Shown: positions 17,917-26,197 of the stretch, piece by piece
How positions within the stretch are numbered: position 1 is the stretch's first letter
How the letters are laid out: the number at the start of each line of letters is the position of its first letter
Origin: Acidobacteriota bacterium
Lineage (GTDB): Bacteria > Acidobacteriota > Aminicenantia > Aminicenantales > Saccharicenantaceae
Reading direction: 5' to 3'
Assembly: GCA_033549365.1 (NCBI GenBank)
Contig: JAWSUF010000013.1
Location: 25,520 to 89,519, forward strand
Length of the DNA: 64,000 bases
The notes under the pieces: generated by a model
The model's database searches: none
What the model saw: the letters and a program-made list of their open reading frames with translations, nothing else
What the model was told of the DNA's origin: nothing
Program-made: the position numbers and the translations under genes

Positions 17917-18004
17917 CCTGATCGACTCACAAAAATGCTGAAGAGTACAGCTTCACCCTCCGCGCCTTGCATCTGCAGCCGCCTCGACTCGTGAATCGAT
18001 CAGG
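17917..18004. repeat. Long inverted repeat between convergent genes
   Basis: Fourteen-base arms at 17917-17930 and 17991-18004 (CCTGATCGACTCAC against GTGAATCGATCAGG; 13 of 14 positions pair) enclose 60 bases that hold a smaller GCTG...CAGC hairpin. It starts one base after the barrel gene's stop and lies 30 bases from the end of the convergent DUF1295 gene. It could act as a bidirectional terminator or be a small repetitive element; there is no T tract. Confidence 0.5.
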
Positions 18005-18034
18005 CCCACAAGGCGGAATCCTACGGGATGGCCT

Positions 18035-18808
18035 TTATGGTTTCCGGCGGAAGCCGGGGAAGAAGGCGTTGACGGATTTGACGTAAACTTCGTATTCGGG
18101 ATTGCCGGTGTATTTCTTTTCAAGCATGACGACGCCGGAGACGCGCATAAGAAGAAAAGTGATGAGCGCCGGGCCGATGACGGAGATCCAGCCGTTGGGC
18201 GCCTGAACGGCGAAGAGAAAGATCGCCCACCACATGACGGCCTCGCCGAAGTAGTTCGGATGACGCGTGATGCTCCATAATCCCTGAGTCATGATCCGGC
18301 CCTTGTTTTCCGGATTCCTCTTGAAGCGCAGAAGCTGAAAATCCCCAACGGCCTCAAAAAAGAAACCGATCAGCCAGAGCGCCGCCGCGAAAATGTCAAG
18401 CCCCGTCAGAGGCCCGGCGCCCCGATGGTTGACGACGAGAACCGGAAAACTGATGATCAGCAGAAAGACGCCCTGAAGAAGAAAAACCTGAAGATAGGTG
18501 CGCGGGATGAACAGCCGTCCCCAGTCGCGACGCCATTTCGCATAGCGGAAATCCTCGCCCCGCTTTCGGTTCCGGACGGCGATATGCAGGGCCAGGCGCA
18601 TTCCCCAGACGAGAACGAGCAGGTTGACCAGGATTTGGCGGGGCGATCCGGCCTCGGCGGCGACCGCCGTCAAGACGGCGACAAGCCCGAATCCCGGACC
18701 CCAGAAGATGTCGGCGATGGAATTGTCCTTGCGGAGAAGCGCAATCGCAAAGGCCGCGGTCATATACAGAAAAACGCCTGCGGCCGCGAGCCCGAGAAGT
18801 GACGTCAT
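18035..18808 (-). CDS. DUF1295 family membrane protein (steroid 5-alpha-reductase-like)
   Basis: 257 residues with about six hydrophobic segments. The C-terminal half carries the family pattern RFKRNPENKGRIMTQGLW, TRHPNYFGEAVMWW and a final EKKYTGNPEYEVYVKSVNAFFPGF, as in DUF1295 and the related isoprenylcysteine methyltransferase/steroid reductase fold. These are integral inner-membrane enzymes that probably use a lipid substrate and NADPH; the reaction is not established. It starts 14 bases after the DhaL-DegV gene, so it is in the same transcription unit. Confidence 0.8.
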   Translation of the reverse strand: MTSLLGLAAAGVFLYMTAAFAIALLRKDNSIADIFWGPGFGLVAVLTAVAAEAGSPRQILVNLLVLVWGMRLALHIAVRNRKRGEDFRYAKWRRDWGRLFIPRTYLQVFLLQGVFLLIISFPVLVVNHRGAGPLTGLDIFAAALWLIGFFFEAVGDFQLLRFKRNPENKGRIMTQGLWSITRHPNYFGEAVMWWAIFLFAVQAPNGWISVIGPALITFLLMRVSGVVMLEKKYTGNPEYEVYVKSVNAFFPGFRRKP

Positions 18809-18822
18809 GTTGGGCCTCCGAA

Positions 18823-20607
18823 CTATTTCATCATCATGGCGATGCCCACGGCGCCGATGCCGTTATGGACGCCGATGACGGGGGAGATGTCGACGATGTA
18901 AGCCGGTTCGCGACCGAGACGCCCTCTCAGTCGCGAAGCATATTCCTCCGCTCGATCCCGGCTGCGGGCATGAACCAGGCCGTATTTCCAGACTTTGCCG
19001 CGATCGGCTTCGCGACCGATGAGCGAGACGATCTTTTTCATGTTGCCGCTTCGGCTGAAGGATTTGCCGGCGGCCGCGGCTTTCCCCTCGGCGTCCAGGG
19101 TGACGATGGGCTTGATGTTGAGAACCTTGGCCAAAAGCCCCTTGAGCGGGCTGACGCGCCCTCCGCGAACCATGTATTCCAGGGTCCGGACATCGACCCA
19201 GATGCGCGTCTTTTTGACCCAGTCCGGGGCTGCGGCTTCAATCTCAGCGGTGCTTGCCCCTCCGCGCAGGGCTTCGGCGGTCCTGAGGACAATGAGACCC
19301 AGGGAGGCCGAAAGCTGCCGTGAATTGAAAACGGAAACCTTTCCGGGGGGATATTCCCCGGCCGCCGTCTGAAACATCGCGTTCAGTCCGGACAGTTTTT
19401 CGGAGATAGTCCAGACGACGACGGAGGCGTAGTGCGTCGTCAGGAAGGAGAGCATATCCTGGACCGCCTTGGGCGTCGGCTGTGAGCTTTTCGGCATGAC
19501 CGGCGAGGTCTCCAGCATCTCGTAGAACTTTTCCGGCGTCAGGGTGACCTTATCCAGAAACAGGCTCTCGCCGAAGACGACGTGATAGGGGATGACGTGA
19601 ACCTGATGGGCGTCCAGAACGTCCTGGGGAAGATCACACGAAGAATCCGTCACCAGGGCGATGTCGCCGAGCCTCTGGTGGGCGGCCTCGTACTGGCGAA
19701 GCATGTCGTCGGCCTTGATGTCGATCACGGATCCGAAATCCTTGATTTTGTAGAACATCTCGGCCGGACGGTCGGTGTGGCAGTGAATCCGGACGCGCGT
19801 TCCGGAACCGGCGACGATGACCGATTCTCCGAAAGACGCCGCTACATTCCGGATGACGTCGGGGTCGAGGTTTTCCCCGGCGATCAGGGCTTCGGCGCAC
19901 CAGCGCTGCTCCAGCCCCTCGGCTGAGGTGTGAGCCGGCACCGCTGCATCGACATCAGGAATCGCTTTCCGAAAGCGCGCCAGGGCCCGCAGGTTGCCGC
20001 GGCCGATGAAATCCGCGACTCCCTGGATAAAATCGAAGAACCCCCGGGCTCCGGCATCGACGACACCGGCCCGGGCCAGAACGGCCAGCTTTTCAGGCGT
20101 CCGCCTCAACGATTCCTCGGCAGCTTTCAGGGAGCGGGGCAGCAATTCGGAGAAGTCGGAAATGTGCATGCAGTGATCGTAAACGTCATCGGCCCATTCC
20201 TTGATGACGGTCAGCATGGTGCCTTCGACGGGTTTCAGCATCGCTTTGTAGGCGTGCCGTGCCGCCTTCCTGACGGATTCACCGAAGGCCCGGGTGGTCA
20301 GCTGGATATCGTCACGCATCTCCCGGCTGAGGCCGTAGAGGAACTGGGCGAAAATCAGGCCGGAGTTTCCCCGGGCGCCGGCGATCGCGGCGTCGGCGAT
20401 GGATTCCATGGTCGGCTGAACGGAAGGGAAGGCTTTGGCTTTTTCGGCGATGGCCCGCATGGTCGAGGCCAGATTAGTTCCCGTATCCGCATCCGGAACG
20501 GGAAAGACGTTGATTTTGTTCAGATAGTCCCGGTCCTCGATAACGGCGTTTCCCCCTGCCAGAACGGCATGAAACAGCCGATTGCCGTTGATATAACGGA
20601 TTTTCAT
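18823..20607 (-). CDS. DhaL (FakA-like) - DegV (FakB-like) fusion protein
   Basis: 594 residues. Residues 1-200 are a DhaL/DAK2 nucleotide-binding domain with the metal-binding loop NVFPVPDADTGTN (about 33-45) and AGARGNSGLI. Residues about 225-310 resemble the FakA middle region (IVAGSGTRVRIHCHTDRPAE). Residues about 315-594 are a DegV/EDD fatty-acid-binding domain (VTDSSCDLP, SSQPTP, NSRQLSASLGLIV, RGGRVSPLKG). In Firmicutes FakA phosphorylates fatty acids held by FakB; here kinase and carrier appear to be one chain. A GAGGGA site precedes the start. Confidence 0.88.
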   Translation of the reverse strand: MKIRYINGNRLFHAVLAGGNAVIEDRDYLNKINVFPVPDADTGTNLASTMRAIAEKAKAFPSVQPTMESIADAAIAGARGNSGLIFAQFLYGLSREMRDDIQLTTRAFGESVRKAARHAYKAMLKPVEGTMLTVIKEWADDVYDHCMHISDFSELLPRSLKAAEESLRRTPEKLAVLARAGVVDAGARGFFDFIQGVADFIGRGNLRALARFRKAIPDVDAAVPAHTSAEGLEQRWCAEALIAGENLDPDVIRNVAASFGESVIVAGSGTRVRIHCHTDRPAEMFYKIKDFGSVIDIKADDMLRQYEAAHQRLGDIALVTDSSCDLPQDVLDAHQVHVIPYHVVFGESLFLDKVTLTPEKFYEMLETSPVMPKSSQPTPKAVQDMLSFLTTHYASVVVWTISEKLSGLNAMFQTAAGEYPPGKVSVFNSRQLSASLGLIVLRTAEALRGGASTAEIEAAAPDWVKKTRIWVDVRTLEYMVRGGRVSPLKGLLAKVLNIKPIVTLDAEGKAAAAGKSFSRSGNMKKIVSLIGREADRGKVWKYGLVHARSRDRAEEYASRLRGRLGREPAYIVDISPVIGVHNGIGAVGIAMMMK

Positions 20608-20644
20608 GGGTCCCTCACTCGCCCTCCATCATACCATATCGTTA

Positions 20645-22129
20645 TCAATCCGGCCGCAACTCCTTGATGAAGATATTCCGGAAAAAGACGGGAGAGATGC
20701 TGTCATGATTCTGAAGCCCGATATAGCCTTCATCGGCGAAATCGCGGACCTTGCCCCGGGGTTCGGCCTCCCAGTCCAGGACGGCGACTCCGTTGAGCTC
20801 GACCTGGATCCGGTTTCCGACAAGCATAATCCTCATGTGGTTCCATTCGCCGGTCGGTTTTTCCGCATCCGCCGTCGGGGCCTCGGCGTCATAGACCGCC
20901 CCCGTGCGGTGGATGCCCTTCCCGGCGTCGTTTATCTGGATTTCGAAGGAGTGGTAGATGTAGTCGTCGCTTGTTGGGACTTCCGGCACCCGCACAAAAA
21001 CCCCGGAATTTGTATCCTTACGGGCGCACTTGTATTCGAAATCCAGAACGAAATCCCGGAACATGCGCCGGCTGTACCAGAAGAGCCCCATGCCGTCGAC
21101 GGATTCGAGGACGCCGGTCTTTGGGTCGAGCGTGAAATATCCCGGTCCGTAATGATTCCAGCCGTGCTTGTTATAGCGGCCTCCGCTTCGTCCGAGAATC
21201 TGTTCGTAGCCGTGGTAATACGTAACGCCGCGGAGGAATTCCAGGCCCTTGCGGATCGCGGGTTCGGGATTTTCGACTTCGGCCTCGTTTTCGTATTCGA
21301 TGGTCAGGTGGCCCGCATAATCCTGAAGCGTCAGTTCGGCCAGAATTCTCCTGATATCGGCGCGGCCGTCGCCGAACGGCACGTCGACCGCTCCCTGGAT
21401 TCCGAAATCGCTCCGGTCCTTGAGATGGACGTCGATGATCCGTCCTTCGAGAAGCCGGAGGCAGGCGACGGGATCGAGTCCCGTGCGCATCCAGTGGCCG
21501 GTGTCGGCCGAAGCGCCGATCCGGGCGTCCCGTTCCGCGACCCGCTCCAGCACGGTCCCGGGTTGCGCATAGGGCGTTGGCGGAGGATGGTTGTGGATCG
21601 CAATCCGGACGCCGGTGGCCTTGACCATCTTTTCGATGAGCGCAAAGTCGGCCTCCCGCGGCTCGCAGACGACAATCCCGATGCCCATGTCCCGGGCAAA
21701 ATCGAAGACTTTCCGCATGTTGTCTTCGGTCGTCCCGATGTCCACGACGCCGTAGGCGACGAGCGTCATGCCGCGTTCGGCGAGAGCGTCCTTGACGCGC
21801 TTCCGCGTCGCTTCGTCCATGTCATGGCTGAACACGGTTTTGGAATCCCCGGCCTCCAGCTTTTGCCCCGGATAGGCCTGAATCCGGGTGATGCCGAGGG
21901 CTTTCGTCCTGTCCAGCGTTTCAAAAAACGTGAACTTTCGAAACGTCCAGGCCTGCATGGCGATGGGGAAGGACTTGATGCGCACGGAATCGTAATCCGT
22001 CTCCCGGACGGCATCGGAAACATCCTGGGGGATTCCGGCCGCCGTCTGGGGTTTCGCACCGGCCGGAGGGGCCTGCATGACGGCCAGGCAGATTGCGGCG
22101 CAGGCAAAAATCATCAGACAAATACGCAT
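20645..22129 (-). CDS. TIM-barrel sugar isomerase/epimerase fused to DUF1080 domain
   Basis: 494 residues, signal peptide about 1-25. Residues about 50-290 are an AP-endonuclease-family-2/xylose-isomerase-like barrel (MQAWTFRKFTFFETLD, AIHNHPPPTPYA, GASADTGHWMRTGLDPV, DVHLKDRSDFG, LTIEYENEAE) with metal-binding His/Asp/Glu positions. Residues about 300-494 are a DUF1080 (3-keto-disaccharide hydrolase, concanavalin-like) domain (GGRYNKHGWNHYGPGYF, DFVLDFEYKC, NSGVFVRVPE, YHSFEIQIND). With the oxidoreductase and transporter next door it suggests extracytoplasmic processing of 3-keto-glycosides. GGAGGG precedes the start. Confidence 0.85.
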   Translation of the reverse strand: MRICLMIFACAAICLAVMQAPPAGAKPQTAAGIPQDVSDAVRETDYDSVRIKSFPIAMQAWTFRKFTFFETLDRTKALGITRIQAYPGQKLEAGDSKTVFSHDMDEATRKRVKDALAERGMTLVAYGVVDIGTTEDNMRKVFDFARDMGIGIVVCEPREADFALIEKMVKATGVRIAIHNHPPPTPYAQPGTVLERVAERDARIGASADTGHWMRTGLDPVACLRLLEGRIIDVHLKDRSDFGIQGAVDVPFGDGRADIRRILAELTLQDYAGHLTIEYENEAEVENPEPAIRKGLEFLRGVTYYHGYEQILGRSGGRYNKHGWNHYGPGYFTLDPKTGVLESVDGMGLFWYSRRMFRDFVLDFEYKCARKDTNSGVFVRVPEVPTSDDYIYHSFEIQINDAGKGIHRTGAVYDAEAPTADAEKPTGEWNHMRIMLVGNRIQVELNGVAVLDWEAEPRGKVRDFADEGYIGLQNHDSISPVFFRNIFIKELRPD

Positions 22130-22141
22130 GACGACCCTCCC

Positions 22142-23398
22142 TCAGCGCTTCCGGGGATTCCAGGCCCCGCGAGCCACGGCCGGGATGAAGGTGTCCAGTC
22201 CCGGCGGCGGATAGACCAGGGTTTTTTCCTGCTCGGCGCTCATGTAGGCGGCCATCAGAAGCTCGGCCACGTTCAGGCCGTCGCTGAAATTCTCCTCGGG
22301 CCGCTTCCCGTCGAGGAAGCTCTGAACCATGTGGCGGTTCTCGGCGATATAGCCGTACTCGGTCTCCTCGGAACCGACGACGGGCATGAGGCCCATCTCG
22401 GCGTTCTGTTTTTCGACGAGGTCCTCGCCGCTATCGCCCTGGACGCCCCGGCTGAAGAACACCTTGAGCCCGGAGTCGAGGGTGTTGATGGACAGCGAGT
22501 ATTCGGGCCCCAAAAGCTCCATGGACAGCCTCAGCCCGGCCCCGACATAACACCAGGATGTCGTGGTCTCGACGACCAGGATCCGGCCGTCCGCGTCCTT
22601 GTACTCGACGAGGGCCCGGGCGAAATCCTCTGAGGGCCGCGTCAGGTAATCCGTTTTTCCGCCGGAATTGTCGAACAGGATCTTGGCGTATTTCGGGTCC
22701 TGCCATTTCAGACAGGTGGCGTAGGCGGTGATTTTAACCGGCGTCAGGGACTCGCGGGGTGCGCCCGGCGCCGTGAGCATGAACCGGGCTTCCTCGACGG
22801 AGTGGCACATCATGTCGTTGAGAACGCCGCCGCCCTGGAGTTCGCCTTCCCAGAACCAGGGCATGTGGGGACCGCTGTGCTCCTCGGCGGCCCGGGCGAG
22901 ATAAGGCCGGCCGCAGAAATTGGCCCCCCGCGCCCAGACAATCTCCTTGCCCCGGACGACGGCCGGCGCGAAGACCTGGTTTTCGAGATAGCCGTCGAGA
23001 AGCCCGGCTTTTTGGACGAGTTCGAGCATTTTCCGGGCTTCCGCGACATTGCGGCCCAGGGGCTTTTCGCAACAGATGCCGACAAGCTCGCCCTTGCCTT
23101 TTTCCAGGGCATGGACGATCTCCTCCATGACTTCGAGCCGGGTGAAGTTGGGAGAGCCGATCCAGATGGCGTCGATGGCCGGGTCGGCCACCATGTCGGT
23201 CAGGCTGCGGTGGACGCGGGGCTCGCCGACCCTCAGGCTTTTGGCCAGCGCGGCCGCTTCTTCGGCCCGCTTCATGTCCGGATCGACGATGCCGAGGACG
23301 TCGGCGTCGCGGACGCCGACCCAGGACCGGATATGGAAGCGGGTGATGAAGCCGCCTCCGACAAAACCGATGCCCAGTGTTTTCTTTTTCATTTTCAT
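22142..23398 (-). CDS. Gfo/Idh/MocA family oxidoreductase
   Basis: 418 residues from an ATG at 23398 preceded by AGGAG; longer starts would overlap the upstream transporter gene. The N-terminal Rossmann fold shows GIGFVGGGFITRFHIRSW, then NPAIDAIWIGSPNF-type and ICCEKPLGRNVAEARKM (the EKP motif of the family), and the C-terminal alpha/beta domain follows. These enzymes oxidise or reduce sugars and cyclitols with NAD(P). It has no export signal, while the neighbouring fused isomerase does, so the pathway would be split across the inner membrane. Confidence 0.88.
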   Translation of the reverse strand: MKMKKKTLGIGFVGGGFITRFHIRSWVGVRDADVLGIVDPDMKRAEEAAALAKSLRVGEPRVHRSLTDMVADPAIDAIWIGSPNFTRLEVMEEIVHALEKGKGELVGICCEKPLGRNVAEARKMLELVQKAGLLDGYLENQVFAPAVVRGKEIVWARGANFCGRPYLARAAEEHSGPHMPWFWEGELQGGGVLNDMMCHSVEEARFMLTAPGAPRESLTPVKITAYATCLKWQDPKYAKILFDNSGGKTDYLTRPSEDFARALVEYKDADGRILVVETTTSWCYVGAGLRLSMELLGPEYSLSINTLDSGLKVFFSRGVQGDSGEDLVEKQNAEMGLMPVVGSEETEYGYIAENRHMVQSFLDGKRPEENFSDGLNVAELLMAAYMSAEQEKTLVYPPPGLDTFIPAVARGAWNPRKR

Positions 23399-23414
23399 TC
23401 TCCTGATATAGAAC

Positions 23415-24617
23415 TCATGCCGAGGCGGATTTCTTTTCCCGGAAAAAGGCGACGAACGCAATGAGGCAGAGGATCGTCAGGACCGTCGGAACGATGAAGA
23501 CCGATCGCCAGTTGGTCACCGCCTCAATCGTGAAGATCGTCTGGATCCAGCCGGCGAACAGGCTGCCGACAAAATTCCCGAACCCGAGCAGAGCGATGGC
23601 GATCAGGCTTTGGGCCGAGGCCCGGATGTCTTTGGGCGCGATCCGGTCGACATAGATGAAGGCCGTGGTGAAGAAGAAAACGTAGCAGAAGCCGTGGAGA
23701 GACAGCGAGGAAATGACGAGCCAGGACGGGGCGCCGATGACGAAGATGATATACCGGATGGGCCAGGCCAGGATCCCGATGGCCAAAGTGGTCCGCATGC
23801 CGAAGCGGGGCAGGAAGTAGGGGAGGAGCAGGGCCATGACGAAGATCTCGGCGATCTGGGCGATGGTCATGACCGCAGGCACGGCCGAACCGGTTACACC
23901 GATGCTGTCCGTCAAGAAGGGCGCCGTCAGGATGTAATAGAACTGAAGCTCCGTGGCCACGACGAAGGAGATGATGACGAAGATCAGGAAGTTTTTATCC
24001 CGCAGCATTTTCAAGGCTTCGAGGAAGGCCCAGGGCTTAGCGCCCTCCTTGCGGGGCGGTGTATGCGGAAGCCCGAAGGACATGAAGCCCATGACGAGCG
24101 AAAAGATCCCGGCCAGAAAGAGCGTGTCGCCCTTGAGCAGGGGGATTTCGATTCCCGCGGAGATGGTGCGCCATCCCGTCAGGATCCAGCCGGCGGCGAT
24201 CCAGCCGATCGTCCCCCAGACCCGGATGCGGCCGAAGTCCTTCTCGGAGTTTTCGAGATTGATGAAGGCGATGGAGTTGGTCAGGGCCAGGGTGGGGGCG
24301 TAGACGACGCAGTAAAAGAACATCAGCCACATCATCGGCGCGAAGGCCGTCACGGTGGAGATGATGATGAGGAAAAACCCCCCGGCAAGCTGCATGCCGG
24401 CGATCACCTTCTGGGTCGGGAAATAGCGGTCGGCGATCTGGCCGCCGATGAACGGCGCGATGATCGTGGCCAGAGGCAGCAGGCTGTAGATCAGCCCGAC
24501 CTGGGTTCCGGTGTATCCGAGGGTGTTGATGAGGTATTCGGATAAAACCGGGGCCCAGGCTCCCCAGATCGCGTACTGGAGAAACATCATCAGGCCGAGA
24601 CGAAACTTGACGCTCAT
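23415..24617 (-). CDS. MFS transporter, nucleoside:H+ symporter (NupG)-like
   Basis: 400 residues with about 12 hydrophobic helices. It begins KFRLGLMMFLQYAIWGAW and has GGQIADRYFPTQK between helices 2 and 3 and LENSEKDFGRIRVWGTIGW, as in the NupG/XapB family of nucleoside permeases and related sugar-module transporters. AAGGAG precedes the ATG. First gene of the minus-strand sugar module; the cargo is probably a sugar or sugar derivative rather than a nucleoside, by context only. The C-terminus ends in a short basic tail. Confidence 0.85.
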   Translation of the reverse strand: MSVKFRLGLMMFLQYAIWGAWAPVLSEYLINTLGYTGTQVGLIYSLLPLATIIAPFIGGQIADRYFPTQKVIAGMQLAGGFFLIIISTVTAFAPMMWLMFFYCVVYAPTLALTNSIAFINLENSEKDFGRIRVWGTIGWIAAGWILTGWRTISAGIEIPLLKGDTLFLAGIFSLVMGFMSFGLPHTPPRKEGAKPWAFLEALKMLRDKNFLIFVIISFVVATELQFYYILTAPFLTDSIGVTGSAVPAVMTIAQIAEIFVMALLLPYFLPRFGMRTTLAIGILAWPIRYIIFVIGAPSWLVISSLSLHGFCYVFFFTTAFIYVDRIAPKDIRASAQSLIAIALLGFGNFVGSLFAGWIQTIFTIEAVTNWRSVFIVPTVLTILCLIAFVAFFREKKSASA

Positions 24618-24674
24618 GGATGGCTCCTTTCAGGCGAGTTCGGCTCGCGGGGAGGCGGCCGGAATCGAATGCAA

Positions 24675-24702
24675 AGTATCCCAAAGGCGCGGGATTTGTC
24701 AA
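24675..24702 (-). promoter_or_regulatory. Promoter of the transporter/oxidoreductase/isomerase operon
   Basis: Minus strand: TTGACA (plus 24697-24702), 16-base spacer, GATACT (24675-24680), about 50 bases before the transporter start. Confidence 0.5.
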
Positions 24703-24718
24703 CCTGACAACCTCGATA

Positions 24719-24750
24719 TGCGCACAACCACCGTGCTGTGGTTGCGCGCA
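24719..24750. promoter_or_regulatory. Large palindrome upstream of the transporter promoter, probable operator
   Basis: Thirteen-base arms TGCGCACAACCAC (24719-24731) and GTGGTTGCGCGCA (24738-24750) pair at 12 of 13 positions around a 6-base centre. It lies 16 bases upstream of the -35 box of the minus-strand operon, where an activator or a LacI-type regulator could bind. It could also be a hairpin read in the other direction. Confidence 0.45.
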
Positions 24751-25152
24751 AAAAGAGCTGATTAGCGGCGGGGGGAGGGGAAAGATCAAGTCTAACAGTC
24801 TAAACTTAGTCCACCTTTAAAATTTAAGACAGCCCGCTTTTAAGTTTACTTGACACCCGTCGGTGGAAGGCATAACTAATTGAATGTGTAGCTATGGGGA
24901 TTTCTGGGTGGATGTATTATTATAGAAAGTCTTCTTGACAAATCGCGGTGTTTTGTAATAACATAAATTTGTGAAAAGTGGGGTAAATATAAATTTGTCG
25001 GCGTATTACATAGAATCCATTTCTCACCCCGCTCCGAGCGGAAAACATGAACTAAAAGACTGCAGTAAAAGGACTTATGCGGGTTAACGAGTTTGGGTTT
25101 TTTATTGTGATTTTGCGCTCTAAAGGTGTTAAGAAGAAACTATATATGCATT
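24751..25152. other. AT-rich non-coding stretch at the left edge of the cassette island
   Basis: About 400 bases without a credible gene on either strand. It contains a sigma-70-like element, TTGACA (24935-24940), 18-base spacer, TAACAT (24959-24964), pointing at the cassette genes, and a second TTGACA at 24850-24855 without a good -10. No integrase gene or recognisable attI core was seen. Base composition is clearly lower in GC than the genes to the left. Confidence 0.45.
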
Positions 25153-25159
25153 GTTGGGC
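25153..25159 (+). other. Integron cassette 5' boundary (core site GTTGGGC)
   Basis: GTTGGGC fits the integron core GTTRRRY. Its last six bases would be the cassette's own attC end: they pair perfectly with the GCCCAAC box at 25528-25534, and the match extends to 14 bases (25151-25164 against 25523-25536), as expected for the two ends of one circular cassette. Confidence 0.6.
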
Positions 25160-25165
25160 AGCACA

Positions 25166-25522
25166 ATGCTAGGGATGGCAGGCGGTCTGCTCGAGGCGCT
25201 CTTTGTGTCTCGAGCGAACAAGTTGGCCGACAAGAGCGCCCTGTTTCGCTCGCCAGCTGCTCCAATCGACGGCAGGACGCAGAAAGCTCTTAATCTCCGC
25301 CAATGGACTCTAGCGCCATACATCGATGTTGGCCACGATCTTGGTTGGATCTCGCGTTCTGCCAAAGACGTAGCGGCGATCCTTCGTGATTACCGGAACT
25401 ATGTTCATCCAGAGAAGGAACGTGCCTATGGAATTAACCTCTCCGTCGATGATGCTGCGATGCTCTGGGAGATCACGAAGACCTTGAGCAAGGAGCTTCT
25501 CTCATTGAAGGGGGCGACATGA
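25166..25522 (+). CDS. HEPN-like cassette protein (possibly N-terminally shortened)
   Basis: About 118 residues from the ATG at 25166; TTG codons at 25151 and 25154 or the ATG at 25175 are alternatives, and none has a clear ribosome binding site. The sequence has GGLLEALFV near the start, a helix, then LGWISRSAKDVAAILRDYRNYVHPEKE, which carries an RX6H motif (RDYRNYVH) typical of HEPN-domain proteins, followed by a helical tail. HEPN domains are found in RNases and toxin-antitoxin or defence proteins. The gene fills the integron cassette bounded by 25153 and the attC at 25528. Relatives I recall have a longer N-terminus. Confidence 0.55.
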   Translation: MLGMAGGLLEALFVSRANKLADKSALFRSPAAPIDGRTQKALNLRQWTLAPYIDVGHDLGWISRSAKDVAAILRDYRNYVHPEKERAYGINLSVDDAAMLWEITKTLSKELLSLKGAT

Positions 25523-25527
25523 GTGCT

Positions 25528-25589
25528 GCCCAACAAGCCGTTGCAGCGGGCGGCGCTGCGCGCCTCCGCTGAACGCCAGGATGTTAGGC
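25528..25589 (+). other. Complete integron attC recombination site
   Basis: Sixty-two bases with the full attC layout: R'' box GCCCAAC (25528-25534), L'' GCCGTTGCAGCGG (25537-25549), a loop containing a GGCGC/GCGCC hairpin, L' CCGCTGAACGCC (25566-25577) and R' GTTAGGC (25583-25589). L'' and L' pair except for one mismatch and an unpaired G (25543), the extrahelical base that orients integrase on the folded strand. Cassette recombination would cut between G25583 and T25584. Confidence 0.8.
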
Positions 25590-25663
25590 TGACAAACAAC
25601 CATGTGGAAACGAGCTAAAACAGACGACATCACAGAGAAATTCTGTTTAACAAGGATGATACT

Positions 25664-26197
25664 ATGCCGCATGCACTCGAATTAAAATACGGTCTAACGG
25701 CCCAGGAACTGCTCGATGCAATAGACAGGCGATTTCGCCTAAAGGTGGCTTTGGAAGGTGCTGTCGCAGAAGTACATTTCGAGAGGAAACTACGTATCGC
25801 AAGTAGAGAAGGCTGGTTGACTAGCTACGAAGACCACGATGCGGATGGCTTGCATGATTTTACCGTAGTAGCGATATCTGGAAGGTCCATAAGAGTTGAA
25901 GTAAAGACTATTCGTAACGGCCCGAAACCTCAGGTCGAACTACAAAAGACGCGTGCTGCCAAAGGCGACCCTAGCAGTCGCTATTACGACCATAATCATT
26001 TCGATGTTGTCGCCGTCTGTGTCGGCCGCTACACCGGTGATTGGAGTCAATTCCGATACGCATTGGTAAGAGAGCTTCCGCGCCACCGAAATCATCCGAA
26101 TAAAATTCAAGTCATGCATTCCATTCCAGATGAGGAAGAGATAATCCCACGATGGTTTTCACGCTTTCAGGATGTCATTGATGCATATTCAATCTGA
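25664..26197 (+). CDS. Putative type II restriction endonuclease (PD-(D/E)XK)
   Basis: 177 residues. A PD-(D/E)XK-like core is visible: Asp65 in GLHDFTVV, then a strand and Glu79-Val-Lys81 in IRVEVKT. A helical N-terminus and a basic C-terminal half ([13 protein letters not shown]) surround it. The 3' end overlaps the methyltransferase gene by 26 bases, the standard arrangement of a restriction-modification pair. No homologous enzyme is recognised, so the role rests on the motif and the partner. GC content is clearly lower than in the flanking chromosome. The target sequence is unknown. Confidence 0.6.
   Translation: MPHALELKYGLTAQELLDAIDRRFRLKVALEGAVAEVHFERKLRIASREGWLTSYEDHDADGLHDFTVVAISGRSIRVEVKTIRNGPKPQVELQKTRAAKGDPSSRYYDHNHFDVVAVCVGRYTGDWSQFRYALVRELPRHRNHPNKIQVMHSIPDEEEIIPRWFSRFQDVIDAYSI

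Noticed and set aside
24840..24875. TTGACA at 24850-24855 as a promoter of the island
   Set aside because: At 16-18 bases downstream no hexamer comes close to TATAAT; the element at 24935-24964 is better.
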